From an uncultured Clostridium sp. (lineage in GTDB: Bacteria; Bacillota; Clostridia; Oscillospirales; Acutalibacteraceae): 11,309 nucleotides of DNA. The notes beneath the pieces were generated by a model that worked only from the letters and a program-made list of their open reading frames with translations, was not told where the DNA came from and searched no databases. Below are positions 1 through 7,244 of this stretch, one piece after another (the first letter of the stretch is position 1; each line of letters starts with the position of its first letter). Location: assembly GCA_900547915.1 (NCBI GenBank), contig URIN01000021.1, positions 1 through 11,309 on the forward strand, read 5' to 3'. Made by a program: the position numbers and the translations under genes.

Positions 1-18
1 ATTATTGAAAGGAATTAA

Positions 19-1056
19 ATGAAAAAAGATATTAAATCTTTAAATCTTGAAGAACTTTCTGATTGGGTAAAGAAAAACTCATTGCCTTCTTTCAGAGCAA
101 AACAGATATATACTTGGCTGCATAAAACTGGTGTAACCGATTTTAGTGAAATGAGCAATGTTTCAAAAGATTTAAGAAACAGATTGTCAGAAGATTTTTA
201 CATATCTGCATGTGAAATCGAAAATAAATATGTTTCTTCAATTGATGGCACGGTGAAATATCTTTTCAGACTTTGTGACGGTGAATTTCTAGAAACCGTT
301 ATTATGAAGTACAAATACGGCTATACTATCTGCGTATCAAGCCAGGTTGGCTGCAAAATGGGGTGCAAATTCTGTGCCTCCACTCTTGCGGGATTTAAGA
401 GAAATCTAACAGCAGGGGAGATTGAGAGCCAACTTCATTCGGCTCAGAAAGATCTTGGTATCAGAATTTCACATATAGTTTTAATGGGAATAGGCGAACC
501 GCTGGACAATTTTGATAATGTCTTAAGGTTTATTGAGAATGTAAATAGCGAAAATGGTCTTAATATTTCTGTCAGAAACATAACTCTTTCAACTTGTGGC
601 ATTGTTCCACGTATAAAAGATCTTATGATTCGCAATTTGCAGCTTACTTTAACTATTTCACTGCATGCGCCTAATGATGAGATAAGAAGCAAAATTATGC
701 CTGTTAATGACAAATGGAAAATAAATGAGGTTATATCCGTTTGCAGGGATTATGCGAAATTTACTTCAAGGCGAGTGTCTTTTGAATATACTTTGATAAA
801 AGATGTTAATGACACCCCGCAATGTGCTGAAGAGCTTTCAAAACTTCTGAAAGGAATGCTCTGCCATGTTAATCTTATACCTGTAAACAACGTTGAAGAG
901 CGTAAAAACATACGCAGCAGTGATAAGTCTGTTAATATATTTTTACATATATTGCAAAAAAATGGCATTAATGCTACAATAAGAAGGACTTTGGGAAGCG
1001 ATATAAATGCTTCCTGCGGTCAGCTTAGAAGAAAGAAAACAGAGGTGGCTCAATGA
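19..1056 (+). CDS. rlmN: Dual-specificity 23S rRNA/tRNA adenine-C2 methyltransferase RlmN
   Basis: This is a radical SAM enzyme that, in its family, methylates C2 of adenosine 2503 in 23S rRNA and of A37 in some tRNAs, tuning the peptidyl-transferase centre. The 345-residue length is normal. The iron-sulfur cluster motif CxxxCxxC lies at C112, C116 and C119. The two additional cysteines of the ping-pong methyl transfer are visible: C105, seven residues before the cluster as in E. coli RlmN, and C333 in the C-terminal SCGQLR motif. The GEPLDN motif near residue 160 also fits. The start is supported by GAAAGG at 7-12. Its TGA stop overlaps the ATG of the next gene (ATGA, 1053-1056), implying co-translation with the phosphatase gene. 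Cfr, the C8-methylating resistance relative, is the only serious alternative; the gene's place beside stp-prkC-rsgA argues for housekeeping RlmN. Confidence 0.96.
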   Translation: MKKDIKSLNLEELSDWVKKNSLPSFRAKQIYTWLHKTGVTDFSEMSNVSKDLRNRLSEDFYISACEIENKYVSSIDGTVKYLFRLCDGEFLETVIMKYKYGYTICVSSQVGCKMGCKFCASTLAGFKRNLTAGEIESQLHSAQKDLGIRISHIVLMGIGEPLDNFDNVLRFIENVNSENGLNISVRNITLSTCGIVPRIKDLMIRNLQLTLTISLHAPNDEIRSKIMPVNDKWKINEVISVCRDYAKFTSRRVSFEYTLIKDVNDTPQCAEELSKLLKGMLCHVNLIPVNNVEERKNIRSSDKSVNIFLHILQKNGINATIRRTLGSDINASCGQLRRKKTEVAQ

Positions 1057-1784
1057 AAATAGTCGCTAAAACCGATAAGGGTAAAGTACGTTCGTCTAAT
1101 CAGGACGCATATGCTGTTGGTGAATTTCCTGATGAGGTTGCCTGGGCTGTTGTTTGTGACGGTATGGGCGGCGCGGCAGGAGGAAATATTGCCTCTGCGT
1201 TGGCAGTTAAAGTAATCAGCGATAAAATTAATGCTGCATACAGAACTGAAATGAAGCCCTCATCAATTCACAATATGCTGGATTCCGCTCTTGTGGCCGC
1301 TAATATTGAGGTTTACGACCTTGCAGACACAAAACCGGATTTACGCGGAATGGGCACTACCGTTGTATGCGCGATAGTTAAAGATTCGTGCGCATACATT
1401 GCTCATGCAGGTGACAGCCGTGCATATGTATTTAAGAGCGATGATAAAATAAAGCAGGTCACTACTGACCATAGTCTTGTTCAGGATCTTGTTGACAGCG
1501 GAAAAATCACTAGGGAAGAGGCTGAGCATCATCCTAACAAAAATATAATAACCAGAGCCATTGGCGTTGATAAAAACATCAAGATTGATTTTGATGAAGT
1601 CGATCTTGATGATGATGAAGTTCTTATACTTTGTACTGACGGCTTATCTAATTATGTAACTGATGATGAAATGATAAGTGAAGTTAAAGACGGTCGTTAC
1701 TACGCTTTTGCTGACAGACTTGTTAAGAAAGCAAACAATAACGGCGGCGGAGATAATATTACAGTAGTTGCTATCGCAAAATAA
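1053..1784 (+). CDS. prpC: PP2C-type Ser/Thr phosphatase (Stp/PrpC family)
   Basis: This is a metal-dependent cytoplasmic protein phosphatase expected to reverse phosphorylation by the PASTA kinase encoded immediately downstream. All metal-binding signatures are present in its 243 residues: the N-terminal SSNQDAY (D18), VCDGMGG (D36, G37), AHAGDSRAY (D121), CTDGLSN (D196) and GGGDNITVV (D234). There is no signal peptide or membrane segment, and the protein is a bare catalytic domain as in B. subtilis PrpC and streptococcal Stp. The start overlaps the rlmN stop by four bases and has a ribosome site in AGAGGTGG (1041-1048). The stp-prkC pairing is near universal in Firmicutes, so the functional link is established family knowledge; substrates in this organism are not visible from sequence. 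Confidence 0.95.
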   Translation: MKIVAKTDKGKVRSSNQDAYAVGEFPDEVAWAVVCDGMGGAAGGNIASALAVKVISDKINAAYRTEMKPSSIHNMLDSALVAANIEVYDLADTKPDLRGMGTTVVCAIVKDSCAYIAHAGDSRAYVFKSDDKIKQVTTDHSLVQDLVDSGKITREEAEHHPNKNIITRAIGVDKNIKIDFDEVDLDDDEVLILCTDGLSNYVTDDEMISEVKDGRYYAFADRLVKKANNNGGGDNITVVAIAK

Positions 1785-1819
1785 TTATTTTATTTGCCTG
1801 AAAGGCTGTGTTATATTTA

Positions 1820-3793
1820 ATGGAAAACTATGTTGGTAAAAGGCTGGACGGACGTTATGAAGTTCAGGAAATAATCGGCGTTGGCGGAATGTCCGTAGTA
1901 TATAAAGCTTATGACAATGTTGATGACAGAATCGTAGCGGTAAAAATACTTAAAGATGAATATTCAAACGATGCTGATTTTGTAAGACGATTTAAAAATG
2001 AATCAAAGGCAATTGCCGTTCTTTCTCATCCGAATATCGTTAAGGTTTATGACGTAAGTTTTGGCGAGAAAGTTCAGTATATTGTAATGGAATATGTTGA
2101 CGGCATTACTCTTAAAGAATATATTCAAAAGCAGCATATAATAACGTGGAACGATGCTGTATTTTTTACTACACAGATTTTAAGGGCGTTGCAGCACGCA
2201 CATGATAAAGGCATTGTTCACAGGGATATAAAGCCGCAAAATATAATCCTGCTGCCAAACGGTAATATTAAAGTTACCGATTTTGGCATCGCTCGTTTTT
2301 CAAGAACGGAAACAAAAACATTAACCGAAAATGCCATTGGTTCTGTTCATTATATTTCTCCAGAACAGGCAAAGGGTGAATTCACGGATGAACGCGCTGA
2401 TATATATTCTGTTGGTGTTGTACTTTATGAAATGCTTGCAGGCAAAGTTCCGTTTGATGCTGACAGCGCTGTTTCCGTTGCTCTTATGCAGCTTCAGAAA
2501 GAACCAAAAAAGCTTACTGAAATAAATCCTAATATTCCCCTTGGAATTGAACAGATATGCTTTCATGCAATGCAAAAAAATCCCGATGAACGTTATCAGA
2601 CAGCTACTGAAATGCTGCTAGATATTGAAGAGGTCATAAGAAACCCTCAGGCTACGTTTGATTACACATATTTTGTTGATAAAGAACCCACTAAATATGT
2701 TTTCAAAGAAGATCTTTCTCCAAAAATTGAGGATGAAAATGAATATGAAGAGGAAGATGCTGTGTCTGATTATGACCCTAATCATAAGAAAAAGGTTATT
2801 ACCGCAGTTGTTGTAGGTGTAGTCCTTTTGATTGCGGCTGTTGTTGGCATAGTTGTGTTTATGACACAGGGCGTTAACACAAAAACACATCAGCTTGAAA
2901 ATTTTGTAGGTCAGTCTTATGATGATCTTGCATCAAGCGAAGAGTATGATTATGTGTTTGTTGCTGAATACGAAAAAACTGATGAATACAACCCGGGTAC
3001 TGTTATTTCCCAAATGCCGGAGGCGGGAGAAAGAGTTATTTCCGGTTCAACTGTAACTCTTTATGTTGCCGCTAGCAATGAAGATATTGAAGTACCTAAT
3101 CTATATGAATATACTGTGGACGCGGCTGAACGTGTTTTAAACGCAAGTAATTTGACTAATTTTACGGTTAATGAAGTTTCAAGTGAAACGGTTGCTGAGG
3201 GTTCTGTTATTTATACTGAACCAAAAGCCGGTTCAATCGTATCGGCAGATACCCCGATAATTATTTACGTTTCTTCAGGTCCTACTACTACTCAGGTTTC
3301 CACGTTTACTGTTCCAAATGTTGTAGGCTTGAGCCAGACTGATGCTCAGGAATTTCTTGAAAAAACCGGATTTAAAAATGTAAGCGTTGAAACTCAGGAT
3401 AGCGCAATCAGACGTGGCGTTGTACTTAGTCAGACGCCGCGTTCCGGTTCTTCAGCACGCGAAGACGAAAGAATTACTATTACCGTGTCTACCGGTAATC
3501 CGCCTACCACTGCACCGACACAGTATTCTATAACTCTTAATATCACGCTCCCGTCTGAAATTGATTCATCAACAGGCAAAGCGCCTAACGATACTTTAGT
3601 TGTAAGCGTTAACGGAAAGAGTTATTCAACGCAGTCAGTTACACTTGACGGTTCTACTGTGGAGGTTGTAATTCCTAATCAGACTGCAGGCTCAAATGTT
3701 AATGTTTTAGTAGAATTAACAGAAATAAGCGCAACACATTCACTTTCATTCAATATGAATGAAGATAAAGAGACGAGTTTTAATCTGTCATAA
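1820..3793 (+). CDS. prkC: PASTA-domain eukaryotic-type Ser/Thr protein kinase (PrkC/Stk)
   Basis: This is a membrane kinase that senses muropeptide or lipid II through extracellular PASTA repeats and phosphorylates cytoplasmic targets in cell-wall growth, translation and spore germination. Counting from ATG 1820 (657 residues), the kinase domain covers about 10-275, with glycine loop GVGGMSVV (20-27), K42, HRD (134-136), DFG (154-156) and a threonine-rich activation segment (T163, T165, T167, T169). An acidic juxtamembrane stretch (about 304-320) precedes one transmembrane helix (about 326-348). Three PASTA repeats follow at about 355-418, 420-487 and 495-559, then a 98-residue beta-rich tail after a Thr/Pro linker. 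An upstream in-frame GTG at 1808 would add four residues, but the GAAAGG site (1800-1805) is too close to it. The family-typical start sequence MENYVGKRLDGRYE favours the ATG, although its 14-base spacing is long. Confidence 0.96.
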   Translation: MENYVGKRLDGRYEVQEIIGVGGMSVVYKAYDNVDDRIVAVKILKDEYSNDADFVRRFKNESKAIAVLSHPNIVKVYDVSFGEKVQYIVMEYVDGITLKEYIQKQHIITWNDAVFFTTQILRALQHAHDKGIVHRDIKPQNIILLPNGNIKVTDFGIARFSRTETKTLTENAIGSVHYISPEQAKGEFTDERADIYSVGVVLYEMLAGKVPFDADSAVSVALMQLQKEPKKLTEINPNIPLGIEQICFHAMQKNPDERYQTATEMLLDIEEVIRNPQATFDYTYFVDKEPTKYVFKEDLSPKIEDENEYEEEDAVSDYDPNHKKKVITAVVVGVVLLIAAVVGIVVFMTQGVNTKTHQLENFVGQSYDDLASSEEYDYVFVAEYEKTDEYNPGTVISQMPEAGERVISGSTVTLYVAASNEDIEVPNLYEYTVDAAERVLNASNLTNFTVNEVSSETVAEGSVIYTEPKAGSIVSADTPIIIYVSSGPTTTQVSTFTVPNVVGLSQTDAQEFLEKTGFKNVSVETQDSAIRRGVVLSQTPRSGSSAREDERITITVSTGNPPTTAPTQYSITLNITLPSEIDSSTGKAPNDTLVVSVNGKSYSTQSVTLDGSTVEVVIPNQTAGSNVNVLVELTEISATHSLSFNMNEDKETSFNLS

Positions 3794-3805
3794 CGGTTTG
3801 TTTAT

Positions 3806-4690
3806 ATGATCAAAGGAAAAATAATTAAAGGTATTGGCGGTTTCTACTATGTGGAAACCGCCGATACTGTATACGAGTGCAAAGCACGAGGAAATTTCAG
3901 AAACAAAAAAATCATTCCGCTTGTGGGTGATGATGTTGAAATATCCGTAAATGAAAATGCAGAAAACAGAATAGAGAACATTCTTGAAAGAAAAAACAGT
4001 CTTGTAAGACCTCCGCTTGCTAATATAGATCAGTTGTTTATTGTGTCTTCTATTGTTGATCCGTTTATCAATACTTATAACATTGATAAAATGACTGCTC
4101 TTGCTGAGTATAAAGGTATTGAGCCTATTATTGTTCTAACTAAAATCGATCTTAGTGAAGATTATGAAAAGTACGCAGAAACATATATAAGTTCAGGTTT
4201 TACGGTTATTACATGCAATAATCTTAACGGAGAAGGCTCTGAAAAAGTGCTTCCTCTGCTCAAAGAAAAAATTAGTGCTTTTTCGGGTAATACAGGCGTT
4301 GGAAAATCTTCTCTCTTAAATGCTATTGACCCACGTCTTTCTTTGAAAACAGGAGAAACTAGTAAAAAACTCGGCAGAGGTAAACACACAACACGTCATT
4401 GTGAACTTTTTAAAGTGGGCGGCGGTTATGTTGCTGATACACCGGGATTTTCATCGATTGATTTTGAAAAAGGAGAAACTATACTTAAAGATGATCTTTT
4501 CGATTGTTTCCGTGAATTCAAGCCCTATTTTGGTCAATGCAAGTTCACTTCCTGCGCTCATATAAATGAAAACGGTTGCGCTGTTTGCGCTGCGGTTAAA
4601 AACGGTGAAATTTCAGAAAGCCGCCATAACAGCTATGTTAAAATGTATAACGATGTAAAAAATATAAAAGAATGGGAAATTTCAAAATGA
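3806..4690 (+). CDS. rsgA: Small-subunit ribosome biogenesis GTPase RsgA
   Basis: This is a circularly permuted GTPase that checks the decoding centre during late 30S assembly (called CpgA in B. subtilis, where it is a PrkC substrate). The 294 residues show an N-terminal OB-fold (about 1-65), then the permuted G-motif order: G4 TKID (112-115), the P-loop GNTGVGKSS (161-169), the RGKHTT switch (about 191-196) and G3 DTPG (211-214). The C-terminal zinc site is C245, C250, H252 and C258. It starts 12 bases after the prkC stop with no convincing Shine-Dalgarno sequence, so it probably relies on translational coupling to prkC. Its TGA overlaps the thiN ATG. Neighbourhood with prpC and prkC matches the conserved Firmicutes cluster. 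Confidence 0.95.
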   Translation: MIKGKIIKGIGGFYYVETADTVYECKARGNFRNKKIIPLVGDDVEISVNENAENRIENILERKNSLVRPPLANIDQLFIVSSIVDPFINTYNIDKMTALAEYKGIEPIIVLTKIDLSEDYEKYAETYISSGFTVITCNNLNGEGSEKVLPLLKEKISAFSGNTGVGKSSLLNAIDPRLSLKTGETSKKLGRGKHTTRHCELFKVGGGYVADTPGFSSIDFEKGETILKDDLFDCFREFKPYFGQCKFTSCAHINENGCAVCAAVKNGEISESRHNSYVKMYNDVKNIKEWEISK

Positions 4691-5304
4691 AATTCACGAT
4701 TGTGGCAGGTGCTCCGGGTCAGGATGCGCAATTTTTAAAAAATAATATTGATCTTGATTCCTTCATAATTGCAGCCGATTCCGGATATGTTACCTGTGAA
4801 AAGGCAAAAGTAAAACCCAATATTATAATCGGCGATTTTGATTCGTCAAAAAAACCTCAAACAAATATTAATATTTTGCAACTTCCGAGCATAAAAAATG
4901 ATACAGACACTTTTTACTGTATTAAAGAAGCAGTGAAACGAGGCGCAGATGAAATCGAAATATTCTGTGCTTTGGGCGGCAGGGCGGATCACACGCTTTC
5001 AAACATCCTTAATCTTGAATATTGCCTTGAAAACAACGTAAAAGCGTCAATTGTCAGCGAAAAATGCGTGCTGTCTCTTCATAATAGCGGCTTTGAGATC
5101 TGTAAGGGCGATTTTAAGTATTTCTCATTGTTTGCCATTGGAGGCAGCGTGAGCGGCCTTTCTATTAAAGGCGCAGCTTATGAGCTTGATGATTATACAT
5201 TGAGCCCATTTGCGTCAATTGGCCAAAGCAATGAATTTAAAAACAGTATAGTAAATATAGATTTTAAAAACGGCGTACTTCTTCTTGTTTTAAGTAACGA
5301 TTAA
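4687..5304 (+). CDS. thiN: Thiamine pyrophosphokinase
   Basis: This cytoplasmic enzyme transfers pyrophosphate from ATP to thiamine, giving thiamine diphosphate and AMP, the last step of salvage. The 205 residues show the family signatures AADSG (29-33), IGDFDS (48-53), the KNDTDT motif (70-75) with substrate-contacting acidic residues, and GGRADH (97-102), followed by the beta-rich C-terminal thiamine-binding domain. I chose ATG 4687 because it makes an ATGA overlap with the rsgA stop, is preceded by GGGAA (4674-4678), and gives the usual start next to the first beta strand (KFTIVAGA). An in-frame ATG at 4672 would add five residues. In B. subtilis rpe lies between cpgA and thiN; here it is missing and the two genes are fused translationally. 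Confidence 0.94.
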   Translation: MKFTIVAGAPGQDAQFLKNNIDLDSFIIAADSGYVTCEKAKVKPNIIIGDFDSSKKPQTNINILQLPSIKNDTDTFYCIKEAVKRGADEIEIFCALGGRADHTLSNILNLEYCLENNVKASIVSEKCVLSLHNSGFEICKGDFKYFSLFAIGGSVSGLSIKGAAYELDDYTLSPFASIGQSNEFKNSIVNIDFKNGVLLLVLSND

Positions 5305-5353
5305 TTTTTTTCATCATAGTATGTAACAGCTGCAGCTTAACGGGAGTGTTATT

Positions 5354-5497
5354 ATGAAAAAAATGTGCCGACGTGATTTTTTGTGGCTTGCTTTCGGAGT
5401 AGGATGTGTAATTACTATGTGCCTTCCTGTTGAATGGCTTGTCCGCATTTTGGCAATTGTTGTAATAATACTCGGAATAATTTGCTGCACCAAATGA
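5354..5497 (+). CDS. Unrecognised 47-residue membrane protein between thiN and spoVM
   Basis: This is a small ORF of 47 codons with a good ribosome site (GGGAG at 5342-5346, seven bases before the ATG). The peptide has a basic N-terminus (KK, RR within the first seven residues) followed by two hydrophobic stretches, about 9-25 and 29-44, separated by a short LPVEW turn. It could span the membrane twice as a hairpin. Five cysteines (C5, C18, C23, C44, C45), including a CC pair near the end, are unusual for such a short protein. It lies 49 bases after thiN and 16 bases before spoVM, so it probably shares their transcript. I do not recognise a named family. Co-location with spoVM raises, but does not prove, a sporulation role. 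Confidence 0.7.
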   Translation: MKKMCRRDFLWLAFGVGCVITMCLPVEWLVRILAIVVIILGIICCTK

Positions 5498-5513
5498 TGG
5501 GAGGATTTGCTTT

Positions 5514-5594
5514 ATGAAAGTAGTTGTAATTACGCCGCCTAAATTTGCGGCTCCGTTTATAAGAATGATATTTAAAATAAAGAAGAGCTCTTAA
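5514..5594 (+). CDS. spoVM: SpoVM-like 26-residue spore coat anchoring peptide
   Basis: This is a 26-codon gene with a near-ideal ribosome site (GGGAGG, 5499-5504, nine bases upstream). In B. subtilis SpoVM is an amphipathic helix of exactly 26 residues that binds the positively curved outer forespore membrane and tethers SpoIVA. The peptide here matches it in length and at M1, K2, I6, P9, K10, F11 and R17, and has a basic C-terminal half (K21, K23, K24). P9 is known to matter for B. subtilis SpoVM localisation. Position also matches: in B. subtilis spoVM follows thiN at the end of the same cluster. P14 replaces the glycine of B. subtilis. The gene is followed by a strong terminator. Identification rests on a short sequence, but length, motif and synteny agree, and spoIVA lies 1.65 kb downstream. 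Confidence 0.88.
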   Translation: MKVVVITPPKFAAPFIRMIFKIKKSS

Positions 5595-5622
5595 AGTTCA
5601 GAACATACGGTGTTATGCCGAT

Positions 5623-5649
5623 AACCAGGGTGTTAGCCCTGGTTTTTTT
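5623..5649 (+). terminator. Rho-independent terminator of the rlmN-spoVM operon
   Basis: A perfect 8-bp inverted repeat, AACCAGGG (5623-5630) and CCCTGGTT (5637-5644), encloses a six-base loop and runs straight into seven T residues (5643-5649). It sits 28 bases after the spoVM stop and separates the first operon from the SipL/SpoIVA unit. Confidence 0.92.
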
Positions 5650-5723
5650 ATTTATAAACGCATATAGGAATTTTTCAATTTATAAATTCATTTTGCAAGT
5701 TGAGTTAAGTTTTCTATTGTTTG

Positions 5724-5752
5724 TTATATTTTTGATTTTTTCTGCATAACAA
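5724..5752 (+). promoter_or_regulatory. Candidate sigma-E promoter for the sipL-like and spoIVA genes
   Basis: TTATATT (5724-5730) and CATAACAA (5745-5752) are separated by 14 bases. This resembles the B. subtilis sigma-E consensus (KMATATT, 14 bases, CATACAHT), matching best in the ATATT and CATA cores. A transcript would begin near 5759, just upstream of the AAAGGAG ribosome site of the next gene. A mother-cell sigma-E promoter is what is known for spoIVA and its partners in other spore formers. The last half of the -10 element is imperfect, so this is a plausible inference only. The rest of the gap 5650-5780 is AT-rich with no other feature I can support. Confidence 0.45.
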
Positions 5753-5780
5753 TAAGCAGTAATTAAAAAGGAGCATTCAT

Positions 5781-7232
5781 ATGGAAAACAGGAAAACAGA
5801 AATCAAAGAAAAATGCTGTATCTTTTCAAAAAGCATAGACGCCGATTTTGATTATCAGGAAAATCTGCAGTCCTATAATGATGACGTGTTAAAAATCATA
5901 AGGTGCAGTATCAATAATTTTGTTGTCAATTCCGTGTTCCAGAATGGTGTTGTAACCATTCACGGAAAATCTAAGATATTTTTAACTTATATAAGCGAGT
6001 CTAGTGCTTGTTTGTCATGCGCTGAATTTGAAGAGGACTTTGAAAAGAACATCTCCATTGATACTGACGAGCAGGAAATTTTTACTGATATATCCATATG
6101 CAATAAATACTGCAATTACAGAATTATTAATCAGCGCAGAGTGGATATACATAATTCGTTCCAGATAAATATATGCGCATATGCACAGTCAGGAGCTCAA
6201 ATGCTTGAAGAGTGTGATGATGTTCTTATTGATAAGCAAAACGTGTCATATATTTCAAGGGTTGGTTCTGCTTATGTTAAATCTGATTTTGAAGACGAAA
6301 CATCAGTTTCAGACGGAGCGGTCAAAAAAGTTATAAATGTTTTTGCAAATACAAATTGCAAGGAAGTAAAACTCATTGATGATAAAATGCTAGTCAAAAC
6401 AGATGTTTGTTTTTCCATTTTGTATACTGTGGATGCAGAAAAAGAAGAAGTACGCCGTTGTGAAAAAAATACTGAGGTAAGCACGATTATTGACATTCCC
6501 GGAATTAAAGAAAATGATATTCCAATGGTACGCGCTAGGGTTGGTAATCTGTTTTATAAAGTTAAGGCAGATGAAAACAATGAACTCACAGTTATCGAAC
6601 TAATGGGTGACATCAATTTCGACTGCGTTGTATACAGGCGGTGCAGTTTAAATATACCGGATGACTGCTATTCTTTGAACTGCAACACTGAGAATGTGCT
6701 TTCACAGATAGAGCTAAATACAGATTATGAGCTCAGAAAAGAATCTTGTAATGAGACACTTGTTTTTGAATTTGAATCAGCAAGCATAAAGCAGGTATTG
6801 GATTTATCACTTTGTTTTAGCGATTCAAACACAATCGAAATGGGTGCATTTGTGTATGATGCAAATGGAGAACTTCAGTTTATTACGGATAGAAAAAAGA
6901 TTGATTCCATAAAAGGCAATCAGATACAGGCTTATATAACATCGTTTGATTTTGTAATAAAATCGGAAAGTGTAATTGAAGTTAGAGTGGTAATTTCTTA
7001 TATTTCCCTTGACTTCAGTAATAAAAAATTTACTGTGCTGTCTGATGTTGAGTTTAAAGGCGAAAGTAATTTTGATACGCCTGCGCTTGTTATTTATTTC
7101 GCTGATAAAAACGAAAGGCTTTGGGATATAGCTAAAACATTTAAAACATCGGTTGAACTTATCAAAAAAGAAAATGAAATCACTAAGGAGTTCTGCGAAA
7201 CAAGCAGAGTCCTGATTATTCCCGGAGTATAA
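5781..7232 (+). CDS. sipL: SPOCS/LysM spore coat morphogenetic protein, SipL-like
   Basis: This 483-residue protein contains DUF3794/SPOCS-type beta-rich regions, which I place at about 35-135 and 165-285 with a more diverged third at about 310-425, followed by a C-terminal LysM domain (about 436-481, with the ERLWDIAKTFKTS and VLIIPGV signatures). No signal peptide or transmembrane helix is present, so it should act in the mother-cell cytoplasm. The architecture matches Clostridioides difficile SipL, whose LysM domain binds SpoIVA and which is a functional counterpart of B. subtilis SpoVID. The strong ribosome site AAAGGAG (about 5767-5773) supports the start. It lies 12 bases before spoIVA, so the two partners would be made from one message. 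The fold assignment is firm; the SipL role is inferred from architecture and adjacency. Confidence 0.88.
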   Translation: MENRKTEIKEKCCIFSKSIDADFDYQENLQSYNDDVLKIIRCSINNFVVNSVFQNGVVTIHGKSKIFLTYISESSACLSCAEFEEDFEKNISIDTDEQEIFTDISICNKYCNYRIINQRRVDIHNSFQINICAYAQSGAQMLEECDDVLIDKQNVSYISRVGSAYVKSDFEDETSVSDGAVKKVINVFANTNCKEVKLIDDKMLVKTDVCFSILYTVDAEKEEVRRCEKNTEVSTIIDIPGIKENDIPMVRARVGNLFYKVKADENNELTVIELMGDINFDCVVYRRCSLNIPDDCYSLNCNTENVLSQIELNTDYELRKESCNETLVFEFESASIKQVLDLSLCFSDSNTIEMGAFVYDANGELQFITDRKKIDSIKGNQIQAYITSFDFVIKSESVIEVRVVISYISLDFSNKKFTVLSDVEFKGESNFDTPALVIYFADKNERLWDIAKTFKTSVELIKKENEITKEFCETSRVLIIPGV

Positions 7233-7244
7233 GGAGTTGCACAA

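Noticed and set aside
2331..2890. ORFs on both strands inside prkC
   Set aside because: They are shadows of the kinase gene, lack ribosome sites and resemble no family.
5294..5322. Possible sigma-E -10 element CATAGTAT upstream of the 47-residue gene
   Set aside because: The position would suit a sporulation promoter for spoVM, but the -35 region (GTAACGA) barely matches, so it is not listed as a feature.
5609..5626. Alternative pairing of GGTGTTAT with ATAACC that could compete with the terminator stem
   Set aside because: It needs a bulge and is much weaker than the 8-bp terminator stem; there is no leader or ligand-binding structure to suggest attenuation.
6825..7244. 139-codon minus-strand ORF antisense to the sipL-like gene
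   Set aside because: Its composition is the reverse complement of an AT-rich coding gene, with no ribosome site or recognisable domain.
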